A stretch of 64,000 nucleotides of DNA from Flavobacterium sp. (GTDB taxonomy: Bacteria > Bacteroidota > Bacteroidia > Flavobacteriales > Flavobacteriaceae): positions 31,423-95,422 of the forward strand of contig VEQT01000002.1 of the NCBI GenBank assembly GCA_018883065.1. Direction: 5' to 3'. Both the position numbers and the translations under genes were made by a program. Every line of letters starts with the position of its first letter. The first letter of the stretch is position 1. The notes below the pieces were generated by a model that made no database searches, was not told the DNA's origin, and was given only the letters and a program-made list of their open reading frames with translations. Below are positions 1-8,162 of the stretch, piece by piece.

Positions 1-286
1 AGGATAAATCTCCTTCACGTAATTTTATAATATAGACCCCTGGAGTTAAGTTGGCAATTGAAATTTCTTTGGAAGAGGCCACCACTTGAAATACTTTTTT
101 CCCCAACACATCAAATATTACAACTTCTTTGTCAAGAGTTGATTTTGAAGTCAAGTATAATTTGCCATTACTTACGGGATTGGGATAAAATCCGGGTAAT
201 TCTTGTTGTGATTTGATTTCTTGTCCTTGAACAGAGCAAAAAAACAAAGAACAAAAAATGGCTATGTAGTTTTTATACTGAAGCAT
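1..286 (-). CDS. T9SS type A sorting-domain protein, short, 3' end outside window
   Basis: The gene reads leftward from an ATG at 286 and is still open at base 1, giving about 95 residues. An N-terminal hydrophobic signal peptide (about residues 7-21, ending SVQGQ) is followed almost at once by a type IX secretion C-terminal domain. The PGFYPNPVSNGKLYL segment, the VVIFDVLGKKV strand and the ANLTPGVYIIKL strand are all typical of that domain. The protein is therefore a signal peptide plus a sorting domain with almost no passenger, and only a few residues are missing at the end. It is divergent from the small secreted protein at 481 and shares the intergenic region with the Pho-box-like repeat at 395-412. 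Function is unknown; the sorting-domain assignment is firm. Confidence 0.75.
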   Translation of the reverse strand, partial: MLQYKNYIAIFCSLFFCSVQGQEIKSQQELPGFYPNPVSNGKLYLTSKSTLDKEVVIFDVLGKKVFQVVASSKEISIANLTPGVYIIKLREGDLS

Positions 287-394
287 TTTGGTTAAATCTA
301 TGGCGCAAATATAGGTATATAATTTAGGTTCAATAGTTTTTGCAGCTTTTTTTAACGATAGGTTGAACTACTTCTTGACCGTTTTATGTTTCAA

Positions 395-412
395 TGTTAA
401 GAAATTGTAAAC
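395..412 (+). promoter_or_regulatory. Pho-box-like direct repeat
   Basis: Two heptamers, TGTTAAG (395-401) and TGTAAAC (406-412), are separated by the A/T-rich tetramer AAAT, giving an exact 11-bp period. This is the layout of PhoB binding sites. The site ends 7 bases before a TTTG (-33) element at 420-423. A close match lies at 5141-5158 near the PhoB-like gene itself. Binding by that regulator is inferred. Confidence 0.4.
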
Positions 413-419
413 AAAAAGT

Positions 420-449
420 TTTGTTATTGTAAAATAAAATATATATTTG
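420..449 (+). promoter_or_regulatory. Bacteroidota-type promoter (-33 TTTG / -7 TATATTTG)
   Basis: TTTG at 420-423 is followed after 18 bases by TATATTTG at 442-449, which fits the TTTG-N19-TAnnTTTG promoter described for Bacteroidota. The predicted start lies near 455, about 25 bases before the ATG at 481. Confidence 0.6.
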
Positions 450-480
450 GTATCGAATTATTAACCCAAATACCTATATC

Positions 481-828
481 ATGAAAAAATTACTCTTTAT
501 AGCTTTGTTAGTTTCGTCTCTAACTTATGCACAAAACAGCGCGCCAGAATTAGAAATAATTGGTAACCAAGTTAAAGCAACCTACTATTTTGAGAACGGA
601 GCCGTTCAACAAGTGGGTCATTTTCTTGATGGGAAACTAGAAGGTAAATGGATTTCGTATGACCAAAATGGCAATGTGCTGTCGATTGCAGAGTACAAAA
701 ATGGAGCCAAAACAGGTAAATGGAAAGTATATTCGCATACCCTACCCGTTAAAGAAATTGACTACGTGTCCAATCAAATTGTTTCGATTACAGAATCTAC
801 TTCAACGGCCTTGGCATCAAAAAATTAA
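481..828 (+). CDS. small secreted MORN/YwqK-like repeat protein
   Basis: The 115-residue protein starts with a clear signal peptide (about residues 1-17, ending TYAQ). Two short repeats follow: AVQQVGHFLDGKLEGKWISY near residue 40 and LSIAEYKNGAKTGKWKVY near residue 62. They carry the G-x-x-x-G-x-W/x-x-Y pattern of MORN/YwqK-type beta-hairpins. The family is often named YwqK antitoxin, but nothing here supports a toxin partner; it is more likely an exported protein of unknown role. The gene stands alone, with its own promoter and a strong terminator at 843-870. The Pho-box-like repeat upstream and the nearby PhoB/PhoR genes suggest phosphate control, which is inference. Confidence 0.75.
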   Translation: MKKLLFIALLVSSLTYAQNSAPELEIIGNQVKATYYFENGAVQQVGHFLDGKLEGKWISYDQNGNVLSIAEYKNGAKTGKWKVYSHTLPVKEIDYVSNQIVSITESTSTALASKN

Positions 829-842
829 TGAAATATAAAAGC

Positions 843-870
843 AAAAAACCACCCAAAGGGTGGTTTTTTT
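843..870 (+). terminator. rho-independent terminator
   Basis: CCACCC-AAA-GGGTGG forms a six-pair G/C stem flanked by A and T runs, 15 bases after the stop codon of the gene at 481. The A run on the other side would let it work for the leftward lipoprotein gene too. Confidence 0.85.
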
Positions 871-953
871 ATGCGTATACGCAAAGGTTACTTAGCAATC
901 AAAAGTATACCAAAAACGAATTAAGATCCTGGTTTTTGATGGATAACAGTGAA

Positions 954-2138
954 TTAATTTAATAGATTTATTCCTTCTACGATTGTCCAAGCACCCGGTG
1001 TGATTGATGCCCCGGTTGCTGTATTGCTTAAAGTAAAGTCAGCAGGATTGAATACAACTTGTAGACTAGCTGAACCAGCATAAGGAGTTGTTCCGTCATT
1101 TATCGTAACATTTGATAATTTGATTTTACGACCTTCAACTTGCCCTGTATTGGTTGCGGCATCTTGAATTCTAACAGCAGTTGCTCCAGCAGTAGTGTAG
1201 CCTGAAATTACAATGTTCGAGAAATCACCATTTCCTTGTTTTTTAAATTGAATCGCATCATATTCTGCCGCAGATGTTCCACCTTCCGTTACAGTTCCTG
1301 CTGCTCTTTTAAGTGTAATATTGGATATAACAGGCCAAAAGTCATTATTTACACTTTTGGTTTCTATTTCCATACCAAAGTTTCCTGTGCCAACTTGTGA
1401 AGCATACCAATTGCTGTTTAACTGGCCTCTCCAACCGTCTTGCCAATCAAAAGAATCGTCAGAGTTTCCATAAGAGATTAGATTTGAAGCGCTTACTGTT
1501 CCGCCATAAAATTCGAAACCATCGTCTGCTCCTTTGTAGGACACTAAATTCTCGAGTACGGTTCCTGACCCAACTGAATAGAAAGAAAACCCATTCATTT
1601 CACTGGTGCCATCTGTAATTTTTTTACCTGCATACTCTACACGAACATAGCGTAAAGTACCACCATTGTGAGTTGGATTAGATCCGCCGTAAGTATAGGC
1701 TGTCCCTGTAATAGAACTTGTAAGTCCGTCTTCTGAAGTAGCGCTAGCAACAGAATTTGCCCCTACAATCGGCGCGTCACCATAAATAATGATGCCTCCC
1801 CATGAGCCGGGTATTTTAGTTAAATGGGTACAAACAATTGGCTCAGCAGCAGTTCCTATCATGATTAATTTTCCACCATTTTCTACTACTAATGCATCTA
1901 CCCCGTCGGTTACATCAGCTGTAATTACGGAACCTGCATCAATGGTTAATGTTACTCCCGACTTAACACGAACAGTTCCTTTTAAGGTGTAATTACCCTT
2001 TACAAAAGAACTATTTGCACTAAAATCACCAGAAATTTCTCCAGTAGGAATTGGGGCGTTATTTGCATTTTCATCATCAGATGTACAAGAGACAAATAAA
2101 CTCGAACAAGCAGCTAAGCAAAATAATAATTTTTTCAT
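954..2138 (-). CDS. surface-exposed or periplasmic lipoprotein, probable beta-helix, receptor partner
   Basis: The 394-residue protein has a lipoprotein signal peptide with lipobox SLFVSC (Cys about residue 18), followed by an acidic TSDDEN linker typical of outer-membrane lipoproteins in this phylum. The body is rich in Gly, Thr, Val and Asn, with repeated beta-strand segments such as GVTLTIDAGSVI and ALVVENGGKLIMIG, suggesting a right-handed parallel beta-helix. No catalytic motif is recognised. Relatives are often labelled multidrug transporter in databases, which the sequence does not support. It lies downstream of, and in the same direction as, the TonB-dependent receptor at 2315, 176 bases apart. 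That suggests a receptor/lipoprotein pair in uptake. A weaker Pho-box-like repeat lies at 2236-2253. Confidence 0.75.
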   Translation of the reverse strand: MKKLLFCLAACSSLFVSCTSDDENANNAPIPTGEISGDFSANSSFVKGNYTLKGTVRVKSGVTLTIDAGSVITADVTDGVDALVVENGGKLIMIGTAAEPIVCTHLTKIPGSWGGIIIYGDAPIVGANSVASATSEDGLTSSITGTAYTYGGSNPTHNGGTLRYVRVEYAGKKITDGTSEMNGFSFYSVGSGTVLENLVSYKGADDGFEFYGGTVSASNLISYGNSDDSFDWQDGWRGQLNSNWYASQVGTGNFGMEIETKSVNNDFWPVISNITLKRAAGTVTEGGTSAAEYDAIQFKKQGNGDFSNIVISGYTTAGATAVRIQDAATNTGQVEGRKIKLSNVTINDGTTPYAGSASLQVVFNPADFTLSNTATGASITPGAWTIVEGINLLN

Positions 2139-2235
2139 TTTTTTAGATTTAAATGTTTACTGCGAAGGTATTTTCGATAGGAATAGGTAGAGTTAGTTAA
2201 ACATTACCTTATAATTATTAAATTTTAAATGGAAT

Positions 2236-2253
2236 GTAAACTAGAAGTTAACA
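2236..2253 (-). promoter_or_regulatory. weak Pho-box-like repeat upstream of the lipoprotein gene
   Basis: Read leftward, TGTTAAC-TTCT-AGTTTAC has two related heptamers at an 11-bp period, about 98 bases before the lipoprotein ATG. The second half matches poorly, and no well-placed -7 element was found. It is kept only because the two neighbouring promoters carry better copies. Confidence 0.2.
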
Positions 2254-2314
2254 GGTTTTGCGAAGGTTAATTTTATGTGCGCAGTTGCTTAATTTGGGCA
2301 ATAGCTTGTTATGA

Positions 2315-5098
2315 TTAAAACGAATAATTTACACCCAATGAAAACCCGGTACCTCTTTTGAATTCACGAACCGTTAAATCATTTTCAGTAATTTCTTGAG
2401 AACTTGCCGTCCCTAATTCTCTTTTGAAAGAAGGATTTAGTATATTGTCTATCGCTAATTTAACCTCTATATTTTTAGATAACTTGCTGGACCAGATAAA
2501 ATCTAATTTTTGAAATGGGTTTTCATAAATGTGATCTATGCCTGCTGTACCTACCGCAAAGATGCGTTCTCCCGATACACCATAAACCAACGAGATAGAA
2601 TTTTTCATCTCTTCTTTAAATTTAAAATCATATTTCAAATCAGAATTAATTAACCAATTCGATGCGCCTTGAAGGGCCCTTTTTTTGCTGTTTTCCAATG
2701 GGTTTTTAACTAAATCTACTTCTACATCAGTTTTCATAACAGAGGTGTTAAAGCCCCATGAGAAATTTGACAAGGCTGCACTTATTTTGGTCAATGGCAT
2801 CAAAATTTCTAATTCAGCCCCAAATAGCAAAGCGCTTTTTGAGTTAGCATAGGTAATTATTTGGCCACCGCTACTTGCTGTTGGAATGAAGATTCGTTCT
2901 ATTGGATTGGAAATTTTTTTCCCAAACAATCCAACCACGAATAACTGATTTGTCTTTGGAAATAATTCATATTTCAAGTCAACATTAATATTGTCGCTGT
3001 TTATTATTTTTGGATTACCAATTTCTACCGTTCCATCCGGATTTACAAAGTTCACCGGAAGAATCTCAATTGATGTGGGTCGTGTAATTGTTTTGGATGC
3101 AGCAAATCGAACATTACTCTTTTCAGTCAAGGTGTATTTTACGTTCACCGCAGGAAGTAAATCCGTTTTGTTAAGGTTTAATTTTCTGTATTTGGCATCA
3201 AAGGCATCCCCAGTTTGGCGGTATTTAATTTGTCGAATGGAACTTTCAAATCTTACACCTCCATTAATATCCCATTTTTCACCCATCGAAAAGAAAATAT
3301 TAGCATAGGTAGAATTCACATTTTGATACAATTTAGAACGCCAATCACCAGTAGATTCCTCTGTAAATTTCACTAATCCATTGTTTACATCATTGCTAAT
3401 GGCCTCGTTAATTGAATTAATTGAGGTTGTAAAAGGCGTAGCCAACAAAGGCCTACCAAACACAAATCGATAGGACGAAACCTCCTCGTTACTCAAGCCG
3501 TTGTATCCTATTGTTATTTTGGTGTCTTTTCCGTTTTCTTTTTCTTTTAGCTTTAAAGCATATTCAACCATTCCCGAAAAGAATCGATCACCTGCTACAT
3601 CAAAATATTGTCGAATTAAATTATCTGCTCCGTAGGTAGTTATGATCTCTGTTTCGTTTATTTTTTCTCCGGTAATTACTTTTCTGTCAGGTAATCCAAA
3701 TGCTGTTTTTACAAACGAAAATCCTCCTTTTAGTGCATGTTTTCCACTTGGGGTAAGTTTGTAATTGGCTACCAATTGATTATTCCAGTATTTTGATTCT
3801 TCAAATTGGTTCAACCGAATTAAAATATTGGGATTGGTGTTTAAACTGTTTTTGTAACCCAATTGGTCTTGAATGACACTTGAAGTAGCACGTAAAACAA
3901 ATGAATTATAGGCCAAGTCAAAACGTTCAGATTTATATTTTACACCAACTAAACCCGAAAGAGAAGTCGTGTAGTTGTATTTAGACACCTTGAAATTGTT
4001 GTCATAGTTTCCTTGACCTTGGTTAAATGTTCGATCAACACCTTCTAAAACTTGGTATTTATTTTCGGCATTAAACGAAAAAATATAACTAATACTTCTA
4101 TTTTTCTCTAAGTTAAATTTTTCTGTATGCAGAAATCCAATACCAGAATTAAACGGACTAGTTGTGTTATTTACATTCCATGAATTGTTTTTATTTGACT
4201 CTTGGTATTGAACCGGTGTTAGTATTTTGCCGCCGGGTACATTACCAAACACGGCTGGCAATTCACGATCGTTGCCCAAAAGCCCTAAGTACCCTTGTGT
4301 AGTATTCGCGTTTTCAGATAGTAGAAAATCACGACCATTGTTGTTGGTTGTATACCCCAAACTAGTGCTAATTTTGGTTATGCTAGATCTAGCCTGCGAG
4401 GTTTCTATATTTATGGTTGCACCTGCAAAATCCCCGGGTATATTTGGATTAAAGGTTTTATATACATTTAACACACCTACAATATCGGTAGGAAATAAGT
4501 CAAGAGGTATAATTTTTTTAAACGGACTATTTGATGGTGCTTGTAGATCATTGATTAACAAATTGTTGTATCTTTCTTCCAATCCACGCACAAACAATCC
4601 ACGTGATTCAACTTTTGAAATGCCAGTAATTTTGGTTAGACCTTCTTGCACATTGCTCACTCCTTTTCTAGTCATTTCTTGTGCGCCAATACTCTGCTTA
4701 ATTTCTACCGCATTTTTTTGCTCCAACAAGAGTGCGGTTTCTTTTTCTCGGTTGGCAGCTTTTTTAATTACTACATCTTGCAATTGATAGCTACCTGATC
4801 CTAGCGCTTTGTTGATAGTAAGTGTCTCGCCACTTTTAATTGTTATTTTTTCTTCACTATTTTCATAGCCAACAAAACTAAATTGTACTGTGTAGGTTCC
4901 GGGGTTTAGACTCAATTTGTAGGTTCCTTTTTCATCGGTGGTTACTCCAGTAGTCGATCCTTTTATCAACACATTCGCAAAGGGAAGCGGTAGATTGTTT
5001 TGGTCTTTATCTGTTAATGTTCCGCTAAGTGTTCCTTTGTTTTGTGCAAATGATAAAAAGCTTATCAAAAAAAAGGGAAAGATTAATTTACATTTCAT
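2315..5098 (-). CDS. TonB-dependent outer-membrane receptor with carboxypeptidase-like N-terminal domain
   Basis: The 927-residue protein begins with a signal peptide (ends LSFAQ, about residue 19). A carboxypeptidase-regulatory-like beta-sandwich follows (about 22-105; GVTTDEKGTYKLSLNPGTY). Next comes a plug domain (about 120-240) with RGLFVRGLEERYNNLLIND, then a long beta-barrel ending in the aromatic residue expected for outer-membrane proteins (LGVNYSF). Such receptors import a ligand into the periplasm using energy from TonB/ExbBD. The ligand cannot be read from sequence. Gene order (lipoprotein downstream, phoB/phoR divergent upstream) and the direct repeat 40 bases before the ATG point to a phosphorus-containing compound; this is inference. 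Length is normal for the family and no frame breaks are seen. Confidence 0.92.
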   Translation of the reverse strand: MKCKLIFPFFLISFLSFAQNKGTLSGTLTDKDQNNLPLPFANVLIKGSTTGVTTDEKGTYKLSLNPGTYTVQFSFVGYENSEEKITIKSGETLTINKALGSGSYQLQDVVIKKAANREKETALLLEQKNAVEIKQSIGAQEMTRKGVSNVQEGLTKITGISKVESRGLFVRGLEERYNNLLINDLQAPSNSPFKKIIPLDLFPTDIVGVLNVYKTFNPNIPGDFAGATINIETSQARSSITKISTSLGYTTNNNGRDFLLSENANTTQGYLGLLGNDRELPAVFGNVPGGKILTPVQYQESNKNNSWNVNNTTSPFNSGIGFLHTEKFNLEKNRSISYIFSFNAENKYQVLEGVDRTFNQGQGNYDNNFKVSKYNYTTSLSGLVGVKYKSERFDLAYNSFVLRATSSVIQDQLGYKNSLNTNPNILIRLNQFEESKYWNNQLVANYKLTPSGKHALKGGFSFVKTAFGLPDRKVITGEKINETEIITTYGADNLIRQYFDVAGDRFFSGMVEYALKLKEKENGKDTKITIGYNGLSNEEVSSYRFVFGRPLLATPFTTSINSINEAISNDVNNGLVKFTEESTGDWRSKLYQNVNSTYANIFFSMGEKWDINGGVRFESSIRQIKYRQTGDAFDAKYRKLNLNKTDLLPAVNVKYTLTEKSNVRFAASKTITRPTSIEILPVNFVNPDGTVEIGNPKIINSDNINVDLKYELFPKTNQLFVVGLFGKKISNPIERIFIPTASSGGQIITYANSKSALLFGAELEILMPLTKISAALSNFSWGFNTSVMKTDVEVDLVKNPLENSKKRALQGASNWLINSDLKYDFKFKEEMKNSISLVYGVSGERIFAVGTAGIDHIYENPFQKLDFIWSSKLSKNIEVKLAIDNILNPSFKRELGTASSQEITENDLTVREFKRGTGFSLGVNYSF

Positions 5099-5140
5099 TG
5101 TAGTGTACTTAATAAATTTTTTGCAAAGGAACTACCGAAC

Positions 5141-5158
5141 TGTTAAGCTATTGTTAAG
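5141..5158. promoter_or_regulatory. Pho-box-like direct repeat between the receptor and phoB
   Basis: TGTTAAG occurs twice exactly, at 5141-5147 and 5152-5158, with a 4-base spacer and an 11-bp period, the geometry of a PhoB dimer site. On the leftward strand a -7-like TTCCTTTG (complement of 5124-5131) lies 9 bases downstream of it, and no -33 TTG is present, as expected of an activator-dependent promoter. The heptamers run opposite to receptor transcription, which weakens the comparison. The site could also serve phoB, 143 bases to the right. Confidence 0.45.
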
Positions 5159-5300
5159 TGACTATTACCATATTATGCATTTAATGTGAACAAATCATTA
5201 CTACGTTAAATTACCTGAATGCAATGATATGCCATAGTGATTAATCTATATATTTACCATCGATTAAATACGAATACCTTTTAAAAGTATTTTTAAACGC

Positions 5301-5987
5301 ATGAAAAAGAAAGACATCAAAATATTATTGGTAGATGATGAACCGGATATCTTGGAAATTGTAGGATACAATTTAAGCCAAGAAGGCTACAAAATTAGCA
5401 CCGCTTCCAATGGGAAAGAAGCAGTTGAAATGGCCAAAAAAGAATTGCCACATTTAATTATTTTAGACGTCATGATGCCCGAAATGGATGGGATTGAGTC
5501 CTGTGAGTTGATTCGAAAACTACCTAAGATGGAACAAGTAATCATTGCATTTCTTACCGCCCGCAGTGAAGATTACTCCCAAGTAGCCGGATTTGATGCC
5601 GGAGCCGATGACTACATCACAAAACCAATTAAACCCAAAGTTTTGGTTAGTAAAGTAAAAGCCTTGTTGCGTCGCTTGAAGGCTACAGAATCAATAAATA
5701 GCCAAACTTTACATGTTGGTCCAATTGAAATCAATAGAGAAGAATACAAAATTATTCACAATCAATTGGAGATTGTACTTCCAAGAAAAGAGTTTGAACT
5801 GTTTTATTTACTAGCTTCGAAGCCCGGTAAAGTGTTTAATAGAGAAGAAATTTTAGAGCGTGTGTGGGGAAATGAAGTGGTCGTTGGCGGTAGAACAATT
5901 GACGTACATATCCGAAAACTGCGCGAAAAAATTGGTGAAGATTATTTCAAAACACTTAAAGGAGTAGGATATAAGTTTGAGATCTAG
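5301..5987 (+). CDS. phoB: PhoB/OmpR-family response regulator
   Basis: The 228-residue protein has a receiver domain (about 5-120) with the acidic pair at 12-13, the phosphoacceptor Asp at about 56 in IILDVMMPEMDG, and the conserved Lys at about 108 in DDYITKPI. A winged-helix DNA-binding domain follows (about 130-227), ending with RTIDVHIRKLREKIGEDYFKT-type sequence. It is co-transcribed with the sensor kinase, which starts at the base after its stop codon. The OmpR/PhoB architecture is certain. The PhoB name rests on similarity of the pair to PhoB/PhoR and on Pho-box-like repeats in neighbouring promoters; another stimulus is possible. Confidence 0.85.
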   Translation: MKKKDIKILLVDDEPDILEIVGYNLSQEGYKISTASNGKEAVEMAKKELPHLIILDVMMPEMDGIESCELIRKLPKMEQVIIAFLTARSEDYSQVAGFDAGADDYITKPIKPKVLVSKVKALLRRLKATESINSQTLHVGPIEINREEYKIIHNQLEIVLPRKEFELFYLLASKPGKVFNREEILERVWGNEVVVGGRTIDVHIRKLREKIGEDYFKTLKGVGYKFEI

Positions 5988-7025
5988 GTGATTCGATTAA
6001 CAAAAACATACAAATTTGCAGTAATCACTGCACTTTACATCAGTTTTATTTGTACCCTATTGGGCATAATTTTTTTTAAATTATTGCCTGTAACTTGGTA
6101 TGGATACGTGGGGTTTTTCGCTTCTATTTTTTTGGCATCAACTTTTATTATTCAATACCGTGTTGAGCGATTTATTTACCAACGCGTTAAAAAAATCTAC
6201 GACGACGTTTCTTTACTTGATTCCACTTCCTTCAGTAATGTTTCTGTAACAACCGACATGGATACCCTTACCCGTGAGGTAAAGAAATTTGCTACCAATA
6301 AAAAACTCGAAATCGAGATGCTCAAAGTACGAGAAGAATACCGTAGAGAGTTTTTAGGAAATGTATCTCACGAACTTAAAACGCCTTTGTTTACAGTTCA
6401 AGGCTATTTATCAACGGTATTAGAGGGAGGCATCAAAGACAAAACCATTCGTCAAAATTATCTAGCGCGTGCTGAGAAAGGAGTTGAACGCCTCATTCGT
6501 ATTGTAGAGGATTTGGACATGATTACAAAGCTAGAAGTTGGAAATCTTCAATTAAATACCACAAAATTTGATATAGTGCCACTCATTCAAGAGGTCTTTG
6601 ATTTGTTAGAAATGAAAGCCTCCAAAAAAGACATCATCTTGATGTTTGACATGAAGTACAGTAAGCCTTATTATGTGAATGCCGACAAAGAAAAAATCGA
6701 ACAAGTTTTGATTAATTTGATTGTAAACTCAATAAAGTACGGCAAAGAAAAAGGTACTACCGAAGTGAGTATCGAACAACTCACCAAAAATTTATTATTG
6801 GTGCGTGTAAAAGATGACGGCGAAGGCATTGCGCCTCAACATTTGCCGCGTTTGTTTGAGCGCTTTTTTAGAGTTGACAAATCGGGCTCGCGAGATGCTG
6901 GCGGATCCGGTTTAGGCTTGTCGATTGTAAAACACATTATCGAGGCCCACGAACAAAAAATCTATGTTGAAAGTGAACCAGGCCAAGGTGCCGAATTTTC
7001 ATTCACGATCAAAAAGGCACAATAA
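5988..7025 (+). CDS. phoR: PhoR-like membrane sensor histidine kinase
   Basis: The 345-residue protein begins with a GTG codon directly after the response regulator stop, so the two are translationally coupled. Two membrane segments (about 9-31 and 38-55) with almost no periplasmic loop are followed by a linker and the H-box FLGNVSHELKTP (His about 128). The N-box QVLINLIVNSIKYG, G1 DDGEGI and G2 GGSGLGLSIVKHI complete the ATPase domain. The tiny extracellular part argues that the signal comes from within the membrane or a partner, as in PhoR systems sensing through the Pst transporter; no pst genes are in the window. The 3' end overlaps the convergent glycosyltransferase gene by 27 bases. 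Confidence 0.85.
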   Translation: MIRLTKTYKFAVITALYISFICTLLGIIFFKLLPVTWYGYVGFFASIFLASTFIIQYRVERFIYQRVKKIYDDVSLLDSTSFSNVSVTTDMDTLTREVKKFATNKKLEIEMLKVREEYRREFLGNVSHELKTPLFTVQGYLSTVLEGGIKDKTIRQNYLARAEKGVERLIRIVEDLDMITKLEVGNLQLNTTKFDIVPLIQEVFDLLEMKASKKDIILMFDMKYSKPYYVNADKEKIEQVLINLIVNSIKYGKEKGTTEVSIEQLTKNLLLVRVKDDGEGIAPQHLPRLFERFFRVDKSGSRDAGGSGLGLSIVKHIIEAHEQKIYVESEPGQGAEFSFTIKKAQ

Positions 7026-8102
7026 ATTTTTCCAATTCTCTGTTTTTTCACTCGAAAAAGGCGTCTTGTATAAATCCACCTCAAGTAAATGCTCTAGTTT
7101 AAATTGGCTTTGTTTAGCAAATGGAAAAACCCCAGCTTTTTTTAAACGTTTAGCCAAATATTCTTGTTCAAATTGACCTGGTGTAGGAATAAAAAATGCT
7201 TTTTTATTCAGGGCAACCAAATCCATTACCGAACTGTAGCCTGATCTACAGAGCACGAGTGCACTTTCTTGCATGGCTTTCTCAATTTGAGAAGAGGTCA
7301 TGAAATTGAAATAAGTGTGGGAGTCCAAGTGAAATTTTTTTTGCTCGGCTTCAATTTTACCACTCACAAAAAGCAGGTTTCCTGTAAAGCTATTCAACAT
7401 CTCTCGCAACTGAATTTCAATCTTTCCTCTATGTGGCTCAGGTCCTGAAAGCAAGACAAATAAGTCATATTTTTTAGGCAACTCTTTTTTGGTAAATCGA
7501 CTTAAAGGTCCAATGTACTTATAGTTTGGCTCTGGGTTTTTAAGGTGTCCCATTTTTCCAGACAAATTGAGTTCGTCCGCAAAGTCAGGGATCCATACTT
7601 CATCAAATTTTTGAATAAAGTTTTGATGCAACGAAGACGAAAACCAAGTAGTCGAACCAGTCAGTACCCGCAATTGGTGCGTTATAAATACCGAAGGCAC
7701 TTTTTTAGAGCGCGCACCCAAGCGGTTGTCGGAGATAATCCCACACAAATTGTATTTGTTAACCCAACTCTTGATTATTTTTTTTTCAGCCAAAAGCGCC
7801 TCTAGTATTTTGGGCAATTGTTGCATCATTTTCCATCTAAATTTTGAAGCGTCTTCGGGGTATTCAATTTGGTACGAAGGCAAGTCCAAACAAAGCAAAT
7901 TGGGAAATTCTTTTTTCAACAAGTCCAATGCTTCGCCGTCAGAGGCAATAATTGGCGTATAGTGGTTTTCTTGTAATGCACGAATAATGGGAATGCATCG
8001 CGTGGCGTGGCCTAATCCCCAATTTAATGGGGCAACTAATACGGCGTTTGGATATGATTTTGGTGTCAAAAATGAAAAAGTTAAAGCGGGTAAAAGCGGC
8101 AA
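6999..8102 (-). CDS. glycosyltransferase of the MurG/GT28-like fold
   Basis: The protein of up to 367 residues has an N-terminal Gly-rich motif after the first strand (VLVAPLNWGLGHATRCIPI). In the second half, FVLLSGPEPHRGKIE and the segment LVLCRSGYSSVMDLVALNKKA resemble the sugar-nucleotide-binding half of GT-B enzymes such as MurG. The acceptor and donor are unknown. The start is uncertain: the frame contains no ATG ahead of the first motif, only TTG codons (8102, or about 8066, which leaves a shorter N-terminus like that of relatives). It converges on phoR with a short overlap. It is a conserved flavobacterial protein of unassigned pathway, possibly cell-surface glycan synthesis. Confidence 0.65.
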   Translation of the reverse strand: MPLLPALTFSFLTPKSYPNAVLVAPLNWGLGHATRCIPIIRALQENHYTPIIASDGEALDLLKKEFPNLLCLDLPSYQIEYPEDASKFRWKMMQQLPKILEALLAEKKIIKSWVNKYNLCGIISDNRLGARSKKVPSVFITHQLRVLTGSTTWFSSSLHQNFIQKFDEVWIPDFADELNLSGKMGHLKNPEPNYKYIGPLSRFTKKELPKKYDLFVLLSGPEPHRGKIEIQLREMLNSFTGNLLFVSGKIEAEQKKFHLDSHTYFNFMTSSQIEKAMQESALVLCRSGYSSVMDLVALNKKAFFIPTPGQFEQEYLAKRLKKAGVFPFAKQSQFKLEHLLEVDLYKTPFSSEKTENWKNLLCLFDRE

Positions 8103-8162
8103 TTTAATTACAATAATCGTCAGTAATATTTCCTTAGTTTTGCCAAAACATTAAATTATATC

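Noticed and set aside
481-828. YwqK antitoxin label for the small repeat protein
   Set aside because: No toxin gene is adjacent, and the signal peptide indicates export, so an antitoxin role is not supported.
954-5189. Several rightward open frames of 60-186 codons opposite the receptor and lipoprotein genes
   Set aside because: They lie wholly inside well-supported leftward genes and show no protein features.
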